A stretch of DNA of 64,000 nt from Pseudomonadota bacterium (GTDB taxonomy: Bacteria > Desulfobacterota > Desulfobacteria > Desulfobacterales > JAHIVH01): positions 78,938 through 142,937 of the forward strand of contig JAHIVH010000008.1 of assembly GCA_018816735.1 (NCBI GenBank), in the 5' to 3' direction. The notes under the pieces are model-generated. The model worked only from the letters and a program-made list of their open reading frames with translations, ran no database searches and was not told where the DNA came from. This document shows positions 50,786 to 59,676 of the stretch, piece by piece. Position numbers and translations under genes: made by a program. Position 1 is the first letter of the stretch. The number at the start of each line of letters is the position of its first letter.

Positions 50786-52912
50786 ATGGGAAGAAAAAAC
50801 AAAAGATACTTCAAAAAACCCAGGACAAGAAACAACCATTCTTTCCATGCGCCTAAAATTCGTCCGGGAATGGATGAAAGGCTCGAAAATGTTTTTGATC
50901 GCATTGGTGTACCGCAGGAAACAGAATTCGTGCCTGACCCTTTTCAACTTAACGCCCTTTCAGCCATTGAAAAAGGAGACTGCCTGGTTACAGCGCCCAC
51001 AGGGTCGGGTAAAACATGGATTGCAGAGCAGGCCATCCAGAAAATTATCGGGAACAAGGGAAAAGTCTGGTACGGCACACCATTAAAAGCTTTATCAAAC
51101 ACCATATATGCTTCGTTTGCAACGATTTTCGGCCAGGAGAATATCGGTATCCTGACCGGTGACAAAAAGGAAAATCCTGATGCACCGATTGTCATCGGCA
51201 CAACCGAAATTCTGAGGAACCATTTATACGACGCCATGCACCGGGGAGAAGATCTGTCTACCGACTTTGTGATACTGGATGAGGCTCACTTTCTGGGTGA
51301 TGAAGAACGGGGGGTGGTCTGGGAAGAAATCATGATTTATCTGCCCCCCAGAATCCCCCTTTTAATGCTTTCTGCAACCATCGGAAACGCACATCAGATT
51401 GCCGCGTGGCTGAAACACATCCGGGGGAATCCCTGCATCGTTATCGATGAAACCCAAAGGCCGGTTCCCCTCTATCCGATATTTTTTCACCCTTCCGGAA
51501 AGCTCATGCCTCTTGTTGCAAAACAGGGTAAGGGAAAAAGTGCGGCCCTTTATAAAAAGGTCCTGCAGTTTATCGATGACAATCATCAGCCGTCATTGGG
51601 CCGTCCCGGAAGCCTTCCGCCCATGGGAGATATATTAAACGTTCTCAACCGGTACAGGCTTCTTCCGGCCATTTTTTTCCTGAAATCCAGGGCCGATTGT
51701 GACCGTGCCATCGAGCTCGTTACCGAAGAAATCCTTTTAAGTGATCCCGAGAGAAAAGAAAAACTGATGGGGAGGATTTTCGAATTGGTCGAAAAGAACC
51801 CCCATCTTTCAAAACACAAGCAGTTGTGGAGCCTGAAGCATCTGGCGGTTGGCGCGCACCACAGCGGACAGTTGCCTGCCTGGAAGGTCCTTATTGAAAC
51901 CCTGATGACCGAAGGGTTATTGGATGCCCTCTTTGCCACATCAACGGTCGCAGCAGGCGTTAATTTTCCGGCCCGAACCGTTGTGATGTTCAACTCAGAC
52001 AGATATAACGGCACAGAATTCATGCCGCTTACCCCTACGGAATTTCAGCAGATGACTGGCCGGGCCGGAAGGAGAGGAAAAGACAATATAGGGTTTGCCG
52101 TTACCGTACCTGGAAAATTCATGAATCTGAAAGTCATCCCCAAGCTGATACATTCACCACCGCTTGATGTGAACAGCCAGATTAAAATCAATTTCTCCAT
52201 GGCACTGAATCTGCTGTTATCGCATTCTCCGGCTCAGATTAAATTACTTCTTGAAAAATCGTTTGCCTCTTTTCAACTCGCCCATCATATGGAGCAGCAT
52301 ACCATAAAAAGTCAGTTTATTACGAATCACAATGGTCTTTGGGAAGATTTTTCAAGACATTTTGATTTTCTGAAAGATGAAGGATTTGTGGACGAAAACG
52401 GACAACTCACGCCAGATGGGGAATGGGCTTCAAAATTAAGAATTGATTCACCGCTTCTTGTGGCAGAAGGATTCAGGCTGAATATCTTCCCTGACCGAGA
52501 CCCGGCTGTGCTGGCCGCCATCATCGCCGCCTTTGTAAATGAACGTGAATCAGATGATGAACTTTGTGAAAAAAATTTCACTCCCAAACATCTTCTTTCG
52601 CGCTATCTGAAAACAAAAAACATGCTCCGACCATTTGCACATAAGATGATCGACTGGGGCTTTGATGTAAAGCCCCTTTTCCTGCAACCGGCGGTAACCA
52701 TGCATGCGTGGGCGAAAGGTGCAGACTGGGAAAAGATACTTTTAATCAGTGATCTAGCCGAAGGTGATATGGCTCGACTGATATTGCGGACTGCCGACAA
52801 TCTCCGGCACATTAAAAATTTAATCGATATTTTTCCGGACATTTCGAACGCAGCATCTCTTGCGATCGATATGATCATGAAAGAACCGATTGTGTCATTC
52901 TATGACGCATAA
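50786..52912 (+). CDS. Ski2-like DEAD/DEAH-box helicase
   Basis: 708 residues. Motif I is VTAPTGSGKT, motif II LDEAH in VILDEAHFLGD, motif III SATIG and motif VI QMTGRAGRRG. DPFQLNALSAIEKGD is the Q-motif-like region and YGTPLKALSNTI motif Ia. The architecture is that of Ski2/Mtr4/Dob1-type helicases and their bacterial relatives, used in RNA turnover or DNA repair. The N-terminal 40 residues are basic. AGCAGGAAAT precedes the ATG. The frame in another register upstream (50706) is not needed. RidA follows 24 bp downstream. Confidence 0.9.
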   Translation: MGRKNKRYFKKPRTRNNHSFHAPKIRPGMDERLENVFDRIGVPQETEFVPDPFQLNALSAIEKGDCLVTAPTGSGKTWIAEQAIQKIIGNKGKVWYGTPLKALSNTIYASFATIFGQENIGILTGDKKENPDAPIVIGTTEILRNHLYDAMHRGEDLSTDFVILDEAHFLGDEERGVVWEEIMIYLPPRIPLLMLSATIGNAHQIAAWLKHIRGNPCIVIDETQRPVPLYPIFFHPSGKLMPLVAKQGKGKSAALYKKVLQFIDDNHQPSLGRPGSLPPMGDILNVLNRYRLLPAIFFLKSRADCDRAIELVTEEILLSDPERKEKLMGRIFELVEKNPHLSKHKQLWSLKHLAVGAHHSGQLPAWKVLIETLMTEGLLDALFATSTVAAGVNFPARTVVMFNSDRYNGTEFMPLTPTEFQQMTGRAGRRGKDNIGFAVTVPGKFMNLKVIPKLIHSPPLDVNSQIKINFSMALNLLLSHSPAQIKLLLEKSFASFQLAHHMEQHTIKSQFITNHNGLWEDFSRHFDFLKDEGFVDENGQLTPDGEWASKLRIDSPLLVAEGFRLNIFPDRDPAVLAAIIAAFVNERESDDELCEKNFTPKHLLSRYLKTKNMLRPFAHKMIDWGFDVKPLFLQPAVTMHAWAKGADWEKILLISDLAEGDMARLILRTADNLRHIKNLIDIFPDISNAASLAIDMIMKEPIVSFYDA

Positions 52913-52936
52913 TATGAACCATTTTAAGGAGGTCAA

Positions 52937-53311
52937 ATGAAAACCATTAATTCCAAGGAAGCACCTTTGGCAAAAGGCCCTTATTCTCATGCTGTTTCTT
53001 CGGGAGACCTGCTTTTTCTGTCCGGCCAGATTGCACTTGATCCAGCATCAGACAAACTGGTGACAGGAGATATAGGCACCCAGACCCAACAGATATTCAA
53101 AAATATAGAATCGGTATTAAAAGAAGCCGGATTGTCTCTCGGCCATATTGTCAAGACAACGGTTTTCTTAAAGGACATGAACGATTTTCAGGTATTTAAT
53201 ACTGCGTATCAGGAGTGCCTGAGCGGCCATAAACCCGCCCGATCCACGGTGGAAGTGGCAAGATTGCCTCTGGATGCTCGTATTGAAATAGAGTGTATTG
53301 CAGCATATTGA
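52937..53311 (+). CDS. ridA: RidA-family reactive intermediate deaminase
   Basis: 124 residues. SKEAPLAKGPYSHAV is the N-terminal signature, SGQIALDPAS the central loop, and GHKPARSTVEVARLPLDARIEIECIA carries the Arg of the active site and the usual C terminus. Enzymes of this family hydrolyse 2-aminoacrylate and related enamine/imine intermediates. AAGGAGGTCAA precedes the ATG. Four bases separate it from the next annotated region, but the true start of the exported cyclophilin is 37 bp on. Confidence 0.95.
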   Translation: MKTINSKEAPLAKGPYSHAVSSGDLLFLSGQIALDPASDKLVTGDIGTQTQQIFKNIESVLKEAGLSLGHIVKTTVFLKDMNDFQVFNTAYQECLSGHKPARSTVEVARLPLDARIEIECIAAY

Positions 53312-53347
53312 TCCATGATGAGACTTAAAGTACAAAGGAGACAAAAC

Positions 53348-53956
53348 GTGAATAAAAAAATTTATATCGTATCTGTGATATTCCTGATGCTTACCCTGGC
53401 ATTATCCGCCCAGGCAGAAGACCGGGTCAAACTGGAAACCAGTTTTGGCGATATCCTTCTCGAACTCGATGCAGAGAAATCCCCTGAAACCGTTAAAAAT
53501 TTTTTGGAATACGTCAATAAGGGATTCTACGATGGCACGATTTTTCACCGGGTCATCAAAGGGTTCATGATCCAGGGAGGCGGATTTACACCTGACATGA
53601 ACGAAAAAAAAACCAGCCCTCCCATAAAAAACGAGGCTGATAACACACTTAAAAATTTGCGCGGCACCATTGCCATGGCCAGAACATCAATTCCGGATTC
53701 AGCCACCTCCCAGTTTTTTATCAATACGGTTGACAATCATTTCCTGAACTTCCGGTCAAAAACCAGGGATGGCTGGGGATATTGCGTGTTTGGAAAAGTG
53801 GTTGAGGGCATGGATGTGGTAGATAAAATAGAAGGTGTGTCTACTGCCAACAACGGCTTTAACCAAAATGTTCCCTTAAGACCCGTCATCATAAAAAAGG
53901 CGACGGTCATCAAACCAGAGGAAAAAAGCGTTCCTGCACCCACTGAAAAGAAATAG
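53348..53956 (+). CDS. exported cyclophilin-type peptidyl-prolyl isomerase
   Basis: 202 residues from a GTG with AAAGGAGAC 6 bp upstream. The signal peptide is [19 protein letters not shown]. The cyclophilin core has [39 protein letters not shown] and [15 protein letters not shown]. It is the periplasmic PpiA-type counterpart of the cytosolic protein at 31732. It should help folding of exported proteins. RidA lies upstream in the same orientation. Confidence 0.92.
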   Translation: MNKKIYIVSVIFLMLTLALSAQAEDRVKLETSFGDILLELDAEKSPETVKNFLEYVNKGFYDGTIFHRVIKGFMIQGGGFTPDMNEKKTSPPIKNEADNTLKNLRGTIAMARTSIPDSATSQFFINTVDNHFLNFRSKTRDGWGYCVFGKVVEGMDVVDKIEGVSTANNGFNQNVPLRPVIIKKATVIKPEEKSVPAPTEKK

Positions 53957-54005
53957 GGAAAGAAGCGTATAACATAAACGATTTTATTTTTTTAGGAGCA
54001 AACCC

Positions 54006-55688
54006 ATGGGCGACGAAGGTAACAAAGTCATCTACTCCATGATAGGAGTCAGCAAATACTATGACAAGAAGCCAGTTCTGGAAAACATCAGCCTGTCTTA
54101 TTTTTACGGGGCCAAAATCGGTGTTTTAGGATTGAATGGTTCAGGAAAAAGTTCTCTTTTACGAATTCTTTCAGGAATCGATACGGATTTCAACGGCCAG
54201 ACGATTCTGTCCAAAGGCTTTTCAATCGGGTATCTTGAACAGGAACCGCTTTTGAATGAAACCCGGACCGTTCGGGAAGTGGTGGAAGAAGCCGTTCAGG
54301 AAACCGTATCCCTGTTAAAAGAGTATGATCAAATCAATGAAAAATTCGCAGAGCCCATGTCCGATGATGACATGGACAAGCTCATTACCCGACAGGCAGA
54401 AGTACAGGAACAGCTGGACAACCGCGATGCATGGGATCTGGATTCGAAACTCGAAATGGCCATGGACGCCCTGAGATGCCCGCCCGGAGACATGCCTGTT
54501 AACATCATATCCGGTGGAGAAAAAAGACGTGTGGCCTTGTGTCGGCTCTTGCTTCAGAATCCGGATATCCTTCTTCTGGATGAGCCCACCAACCATCTGG
54601 ATGCCGCATCGGTGGCGTGGCTTGAGCACCATCTGCAAAAGTATCCCGGAACCATTATCGCCGTAACCCATGACCGGTATTTTCTGGATAATGTGGCCGG
54701 ATGGATACTGGAACTCGACCGGGGACGGGGCATTCCCTGGAAAGGCAATTATTCGTCGTGGCTAGACCAGAAACGCGCACGGCTTCAGAATGAAGAAAAG
54801 AGTGAAAGCAAACGGCAAAAAACACTTCAGCGGGAACTGGAGTGGATCAACATGTCACCCAAGGGCAGACATGCAAAATCCAAAGCCCGTATCAATTCCT
54901 ACGAAAACCTCCTTGCACAGGACACCCAAAAAAGATCCGAAGACCTTGAAATTTATATTCCGCCCGGACCCAGGCTGGGAGATATTGTTATCCAGGCAGA
55001 AAAAGTAAATAAAGCATTTGACAAAAAACTGCTCATTGAAAATATGACCTTTGCCCTGCCTCCAGGTGGCATCGTGGGCATTATCGGTCCGAACGGTGCC
55101 GGCAAAACCACCCTCTTCAAGATGATCACCGGCCAGGAAAGTCCGGATTCCGGAAACATCATTGTCGGAAAAACCGTGAAACTGGCTTATGTGGATCAGA
55201 CAAGAGACGTGTTGAATCCTCAAAAAACAATATGGGAAATGATTTCAGACGGGCAGGACATGATTCTTATAGGCGGCCGGGAAATCAATTCCAGGGCCTA
55301 TGTGGCCAAGTTCAATTTCTCAGGCGCCGAACAGCAGAAAAAGATTGAAACCCTCTCCGGCGGTGCCAGAAACCGGGTCCATCTGGCCAGGATGCTCAAG
55401 GAGGAGGCAAATGTCCTCCTTCTGGACGAACCCACAAACGACCTCGACGTCAACACCATGCGCGCACTTGAGGAGGCACTTGAGAATTTCGGCGGCTGTG
55501 CGGTTGTCATCAGCCATGACCGGTGGTTTCTGGACAGAATCGCCACCCATATTCTGGCCTTTGAAGGAGACAGCCAGGCCATCTGGTTTGAAGGCAACTA
55601 TTCGGAATATGAGGAAGACCGGAAAAAACGCTTGGGCATCGATGCAGATCAGCCGCACCGGATTAAATACCGGCAGCTCACGCGATAA
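54006..55688 (+). CDS. ettA: ABC-F translation factor EttA
   Basis: 560 residues with two ABC domains. Domain 1 has GLNGSGKSS, ISGGEKRRVALCRLL and LLLDEPTNHLDA. Domain 2 has GPNGAGKTT, LSGGARNRVHLARML and LLLDEPTNDLD. The about 50-residue loop in domain 1, the linker AKSKARINSYENLL and the close match to EttA length (555) identify EttA and not Uup. EttA binds the ribosomal E site and gates translation according to energy state. TAGGAGCAAACCC precedes the ATG. Confidence 0.94.
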   Translation: MGDEGNKVIYSMIGVSKYYDKKPVLENISLSYFYGAKIGVLGLNGSGKSSLLRILSGIDTDFNGQTILSKGFSIGYLEQEPLLNETRTVREVVEEAVQETVSLLKEYDQINEKFAEPMSDDDMDKLITRQAEVQEQLDNRDAWDLDSKLEMAMDALRCPPGDMPVNIISGGEKRRVALCRLLLQNPDILLLDEPTNHLDAASVAWLEHHLQKYPGTIIAVTHDRYFLDNVAGWILELDRGRGIPWKGNYSSWLDQKRARLQNEEKSESKRQKTLQRELEWINMSPKGRHAKSKARINSYENLLAQDTQKRSEDLEIYIPPGPRLGDIVIQAEKVNKAFDKKLLIENMTFALPPGGIVGIIGPNGAGKTTLFKMITGQESPDSGNIIVGKTVKLAYVDQTRDVLNPQKTIWEMISDGQDMILIGGREINSRAYVAKFNFSGAEQQKKIETLSGGARNRVHLARMLKEEANVLLLDEPTNDLDVNTMRALEEALENFGGCAVVISHDRWFLDRIATHILAFEGDSQAIWFEGNYSEYEEDRKKRLGIDADQPHRIKYRQLTR

Positions 55689-55806
55689 TGCCCCGGAGGG
55701 AAAGTATCTTGTGAGAACTTATATCTGTGCATCTACCAGAAAAATGGCTATCGAATTTTTAAGAATAAAAAAGTATCAGAAAAGCTATCTTTAGTGTTTT
55801 TGAAAA

Positions 55807-55833
55807 AAATCATGAACGCTCGATTCATGATTT
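55807..55833. terminator. possible terminator after ettA
   Basis: AAATCATGAA (55807-55816) and TTCATGATTT (55824-55833) make a perfect 10-bp stem. The short T run and AT-rich stem make it weak. Confidence 0.4.
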
Positions 55834-55916
55834 ATAAGACAATCGATTTATAAAATTTTATGCTTGCTTTCTCATTTTTATTTACAGTATGAATAAAACA
55901 TAATTTGTTTGTGAAA

Positions 55917-56073
55917 ATCTTCGGGGCGTGGTGAGGTTTGCAAAAATAGGTGAACCAATTCCCGACCGGCGGTGATTTCTGCAAGGAAAAGCCCGCGAGC
56001 TGCGGTACCCAAAATACCAATGCTGATTCGGTGAAAATCCGAAGCCGACGGTACAGTCCGGATGGAAGAAGAT
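55917..56073 (+). ncRNA. FMN riboswitch (RFN element)
   Basis: All conserved blocks are visible: ATCTTCGGGGCG at the start, GTGAACCAATTCCCGACCGGCGGTGAT, GCCCGCGAGC, TGATTCGGTGAAAATCCGAAGCCGACGG and GTCCGGATGGAAGAAGAT at the end. P1 closes as ATCTTC (55917-55922) with GAAGAT (56068-56073). FMN binding should turn down expression of the downstream ribBA gene. The next gene starts 475 bp further on, much longer than the usual expression platform. Confidence 0.93.
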
Positions 56074-56330
56074 TGGGAACAAAATAGCTGCTATCTTGAT
56101 GAGGATTCGCAAGAAGACAATGAGGCCCGATGCACCGTGAAAAAATGGAATTGATGCAGACCTGGGAGTAACGGCAAAACAGGTGAATTCGCCATGATTT
56201 CCTAACCAATAGCGATGCATTAATATCCATTATTTTGCAGGGCATAAAGGTTTGTCGTGGTCAATGGCCCTGGGCATATTGTCTGACAAATAATATCATC
56301 CGGAGAAATGCTGTTTTCTTTAAAAACACG
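56074..56330. other. long leader between the FMN aptamer and the first terminator
   Basis: No gene is supported. A 13-codon frame starts at 56099 (MRIRKKTMRPDAP) with no ribosome binding site. CTTG at 56095-56098 may pair with CAAG in an alternative hairpin. The stretch could be part of the riboswitch expression platform or carry an independent small RNA ending at the terminators. Confidence 0.4.
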
Positions 56331-56362
56331 CCCCTGCCATATGCGCAGGGGTTTTTGTTTTT
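56331..56362 (+). terminator. terminator in the riboflavin leader, first copy
   Basis: CCCCTGC (56331-56337) and GCAGGGG (56345-56351) with a short loop, followed by TTTTTGTTTTT. A strong intrinsic terminator 186 bp upstream of ribBA. Confidence 0.82.
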
Positions 56363-56487
56363 AAGAAACAGGACGCTGCGCTATGCCTGTTTGCACCAAA
56401 ACCATGCGGTGGTGATTTTTAACGGCTTTAATTGCCGGGAAAAGCCAATTGCCATGTGTCTTGTGGTGTATTGTTTTCCAATGAATA

Positions 56488-56519
56488 ACGCCTCGAAGAT
56501 GACTTCGGTGCGTTTTTTA
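56488..56519 (+). terminator. terminator in the riboflavin leader, second copy
   Basis: ACGCCTCGAAG (56488-56498) pairs with CTTCGGTGCGT (56503-56513) with one mismatch and one G-T pair, followed by TTTTTTATTTTATT. It ends about 30 bp before the ribBA start and could be the FMN-controlled switch. Confidence 0.78.
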
Positions 56520-56547
56520 TTTTATTATTTTCAATAAGGAGAAAGCA

Positions 56548-57786
56548 ATGCGATTGGCTACCGTAGAAGAAGCAGTAGAAGACATTAAAGCAGGAAAATT
56601 TGTAATTGTCGTAGATGATGAAAAACGGGAGAATGAAGGTGATCTGGTGATTGCCGCCCAATACGCGACCCCTGAGGCTATAAATTTTATGGCGCAACAT
56701 GGGCGGGGATTGATTTGCGTGTCCATGAGCGGTGAAATGCTGGATCGGTTGGGGATTCCCATGATGGTGCCGTCAAGCCGGAATGGTTCGGGTTTTGGAA
56801 CAAATTTTACGGTTTCTGTAGAGGCGCATCATGGGGTTTCCACAGGAATTTCTGCATTTGACCGGGCGCGGACCATCGAAGTCCTGATTGATCCAAAAAG
56901 CAGCCCTTGTGACATTGCCATGCCCGGACATATTTTCCCCCTTCGCGCAAAACCCGGTGGGGTTCTGGAGCGGCAGGGACAGACGGAAGCAAGTGTTGAT
57001 TTGGCCTGCTTAGCCGGATTACTACCTGCGGGTGTTGTCTGCGAAGTGATGTCTGCCAGCGGCAATATGGCACGGTTACCGGAGCTTCTTGAATTTGGTG
57101 AAAAACATGCCATTAAAGTTCTCACTGTTGAAGCCATGGTAAAGTACCGATTGGAAAAAGGCGATGACAGTTTAAGCATCAATTCGAGCTCCGGAAATGT
57201 TATTCGGGGCGCATCAACGCGACTTCCCACAGTTTATGGGGAATTTAATGTCGTGGCATACCGTGATCTGGAAAACAACGAAGAATATCTGCTTTTAAGC
57301 ATGGGGGAGCATTCTTTGCATCCGCCACTTGTCCGTTTACATTCCTCATGCCTGACCGGGGACCTGTTGGGCTCCTATCGCTGCGATTGCGGCCCTCAGC
57401 TTCAATTGGCCCTTAAAAATATCGCCGAAGACGGCAATGGTATTCTGGTTTATCTGAAGCAGGAAGGCCGGGGCATTGGATTGGCCAATAAAATTCAGGC
57501 ATACCAGCTTCAGGACCAGGGTTTGGACACGGTAGAAGCCAATCTGAAACTGGGTTTTGCACCTGATGAACGTTCATATGATGCAGCAGCAGAGATGCTG
57601 CTTGATCAGGGTGTGGATTGCATCCGGCTCATGACAAATAATCCTCAAAAAATAGCTCAGTTGGAAAAAAAAGGAATCCGTGTGGCCGAACGTATTGCAC
57701 ATGAAATAAGACCCAATAAATATAATGCGTTCTATTTAAAAACCAAAGCGGAAAAGTTGGGGCATTGTCTGAATTTCAAGGACTAA
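56548..57786 (+). CDS. ribBA: bifunctional DHBP synthase / GTP cyclohydrolase II
   Basis: 412 residues. The RibB half (about 1-200) has VVDDEKRENEGDLVIAAQYATPE, MAQHGRGLICV, HHGVSTGISAFDRA and GHIFPLRAKPGGVLERQGQTEA. The RibA half has VRLHSSCLTGDLLGSYRCDCG with the three Zn-binding Cys (Cys spacing typical of GCH II), YLKQEGRGIGLANK and MTNNPQKIAQLEKKGI. It makes both committed precursors of riboflavin. TAAGGAGAAAGC precedes the ATG. It is not followed by ribH or ribE here, so the other riboflavin genes are elsewhere. Confidence 0.96.
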   Translation: MRLATVEEAVEDIKAGKFVIVVDDEKRENEGDLVIAAQYATPEAINFMAQHGRGLICVSMSGEMLDRLGIPMMVPSSRNGSGFGTNFTVSVEAHHGVSTGISAFDRARTIEVLIDPKSSPCDIAMPGHIFPLRAKPGGVLERQGQTEASVDLACLAGLLPAGVVCEVMSASGNMARLPELLEFGEKHAIKVLTVEAMVKYRLEKGDDSLSINSSSGNVIRGASTRLPTVYGEFNVVAYRDLENNEEYLLLSMGEHSLHPPLVRLHSSCLTGDLLGSYRCDCGPQLQLALKNIAEDGNGILVYLKQEGRGIGLANKIQAYQLQDQGLDTVEANLKLGFAPDERSYDAAAEMLLDQGVDCIRLMTNNPQKIAQLEKKGIRVAERIAHEIRPNKYNAFYLKTKAEKLGHCLNFKD

Positions 57787-57890
57787 CAGGAAAATCTGTT
57801 TGGAGAGGTATTGTTCTTGATTTGTATTTCTGTTTCCGGCCTTATAGTCAACCGGACACTATCCAACAATAACCATGCGATGAGGTGTTG

Positions 57891-59531
57891 ATGAAATTCC
57901 TTATTTCTAAACCTAAACAGCCCCATGAACTTTTAAACCATATATTAGACCATCCGGATCTGCCCGATATTATTCAACATCTGGATGCTGGTGTGCTGAT
58001 AAAATTAATTCGGCATATAGGGTTGGAGGATTCTGCCCAAATCGTTTCTCTTGCATCAACGGATCAGTTGAAGGGTATTTTTGATGAGGATCTCTGGCAT
58101 AGCAAAACACCGGGTCAGGCAGAAGCTTTTGATTCGGAGCGTTTTGGTCTTTGGCTGGAAGTCATGCTTGAATCCGGAACAACTTTTACCGCAAGCAAGA
58201 TTTTGGAACTGGATGAGGGCCTGGTGACTTTGGGGTTGTGCCGGCTGGTTTTAGTGGTGGGTATCGATGACCTGGCCATGCGCCTAAGGGATGAATGGAA
58301 GCCAGATAGTGACGATATACTGGAAAATGTTTTGGGCAGTGCGCTCAGCCAGTCCTTTGATAGTTATTTGGTGCTTTCAAAAAACGACACCACCTGGGAT
58401 GCGGTCTGTGCCATTCTGATGGAACTTAATGAATTGGATTATGATTTTCTGATGCGCTTACTGGGCCGGTGCAGACAGACATCCGGAGAGTGTATAGAGG
58501 ATAATGGCGGTCTTTTTAATGTGTTGACTGAAGACGAGATGCTCGAGGAAGATGTCGCTGCTGATCGGGAAGAACGAAAGGAAGGCAAGGGATTTGTCAC
58601 CCCGACATCAGCGGCGGCTTTTTTAAGTCAGGCACGGTCTGACCCCTTAAAAAAAATTATTGCAACCCCCAAAATGGCTCCTGCTGCCCGTGCATATTTT
58701 AAGGCGGCAGAAGCAGAGCTCAAGCCTGATCTTCCATCCCGGACAGGTGACAAGCCATCGGATCACATTGATTCAGAGTCAATTAATATAAAGGTTGTTC
58801 GATTTATTCAGACACTCCAGAATGCTGAAGTACTACCGGCATCTGATTATAAAATGATAGACCATGACGATGCCGGACCATGGGACCACCATCTGCCCCT
58901 GGCCAAAGCAATGGACCATATCAATCAAACAGATCCGGATCTGTACACACAACTTCTGACCGAGCTGTACTATCTCTCCAACACCTTGATTGCCGGGTGT
59001 GGTTTTCAGGAGCGCATCTTTCAACCGAAGGAAGCGGCAGAAGCGGCTTTTTCAGTCTGTAATCTGGGCAGTGAGATCTTGCCCAAAACAGATACAGGAC
59101 CGGAAGATAACATGCCAGCCGAACCTTTAACAAAAATCTTGAAAACGTACCGTTTGGTCAAGCTGTTCCAGGTGGGATGGAAAATATTATTTGATAATGT
59201 TGTTCTTTACACGGCCAAAAGGGTTCTGGAATTTTTCAATATTCTTAAGGACAAACAGATGGACCCACACCAAGTGCATGAAATTATCCAAGCGGCTTAC
59301 ATGCTGCATGCCTGTATCTCATCCGGCCGACCGTGGGAATTTAGTAATCAAATGGATTATTTGCAGATTTTTTTAGGCGGCGAGACCACCATGGCAATAA
59401 CAGGGCTGTTGCAAGAGTACCCCACGCTGACCAAAGGTATTTGCAATATGGGAGGACACCGCGAATCTCCTTTTATATGGTCCAAATCCCATATTCAGAC
59501 CATTCGACATTTTCTTGCGAAAGTGTTATAA
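57891..59531 (+). CDS. DUF6178-like protein, unknown function
   Basis: 546 residues from the ATG at 57891, with GAGGT just upstream; GTG and TTG at 57885/57888 are in frame but less likely. The protein is soluble and mostly helical with no catalytic motif seen. It resembles the DUF6178 group of deltaproteobacteria in size and in the helical pattern LISKPKQPHELLNHIL, DLPDIIQHLDAGVL and QIVSLASTDQLKGI. I am only moderately sure of the family. No operon partner is evident. It lies 104 bp after ribBA in the same direction. Confidence 0.75.
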   Translation: MKFLISKPKQPHELLNHILDHPDLPDIIQHLDAGVLIKLIRHIGLEDSAQIVSLASTDQLKGIFDEDLWHSKTPGQAEAFDSERFGLWLEVMLESGTTFTASKILELDEGLVTLGLCRLVLVVGIDDLAMRLRDEWKPDSDDILENVLGSALSQSFDSYLVLSKNDTTWDAVCAILMELNELDYDFLMRLLGRCRQTSGECIEDNGGLFNVLTEDEMLEEDVAADREERKEGKGFVTPTSAAAFLSQARSDPLKKIIATPKMAPAARAYFKAAEAELKPDLPSRTGDKPSDHIDSESINIKVVRFIQTLQNAEVLPASDYKMIDHDDAGPWDHHLPLAKAMDHINQTDPDLYTQLLTELYYLSNTLIAGCGFQERIFQPKEAAEAAFSVCNLGSEILPKTDTGPEDNMPAEPLTKILKTYRLVKLFQVGWKILFDNVVLYTAKRVLEFFNILKDKQMDPHQVHEIIQAAYMLHACISSGRPWEFSNQMDYLQIFLGGETTMAITGLLQEYPTLTKGICNMGGHRESPFIWSKSHIQTIRHFLAKVL

Positions 59532-59676
59532 GTTTTTCATCTAAAATGATTCTGGCAGATTGACACATCTGGCATCAAGTGATATCACCCCTCAGGATTT
59601 GATTACGCTTTAAAATGGTCAAGTCATGGTTTTTTTGGTAAAAAATGAAAAGGTATCTTTAAAAAACAGAAAACTT

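Noticed and set aside
50600..50947. 115-codon minus-strand frame over the helicase start
   Set aside because: It overlaps the helicase gene on the opposite strand and has no family or start signal.
56235..56537. 100-codon frame in the riboflavin leader
   Set aside because: It runs through both intrinsic terminators, has no ribosome binding site and shows no protein family pattern.
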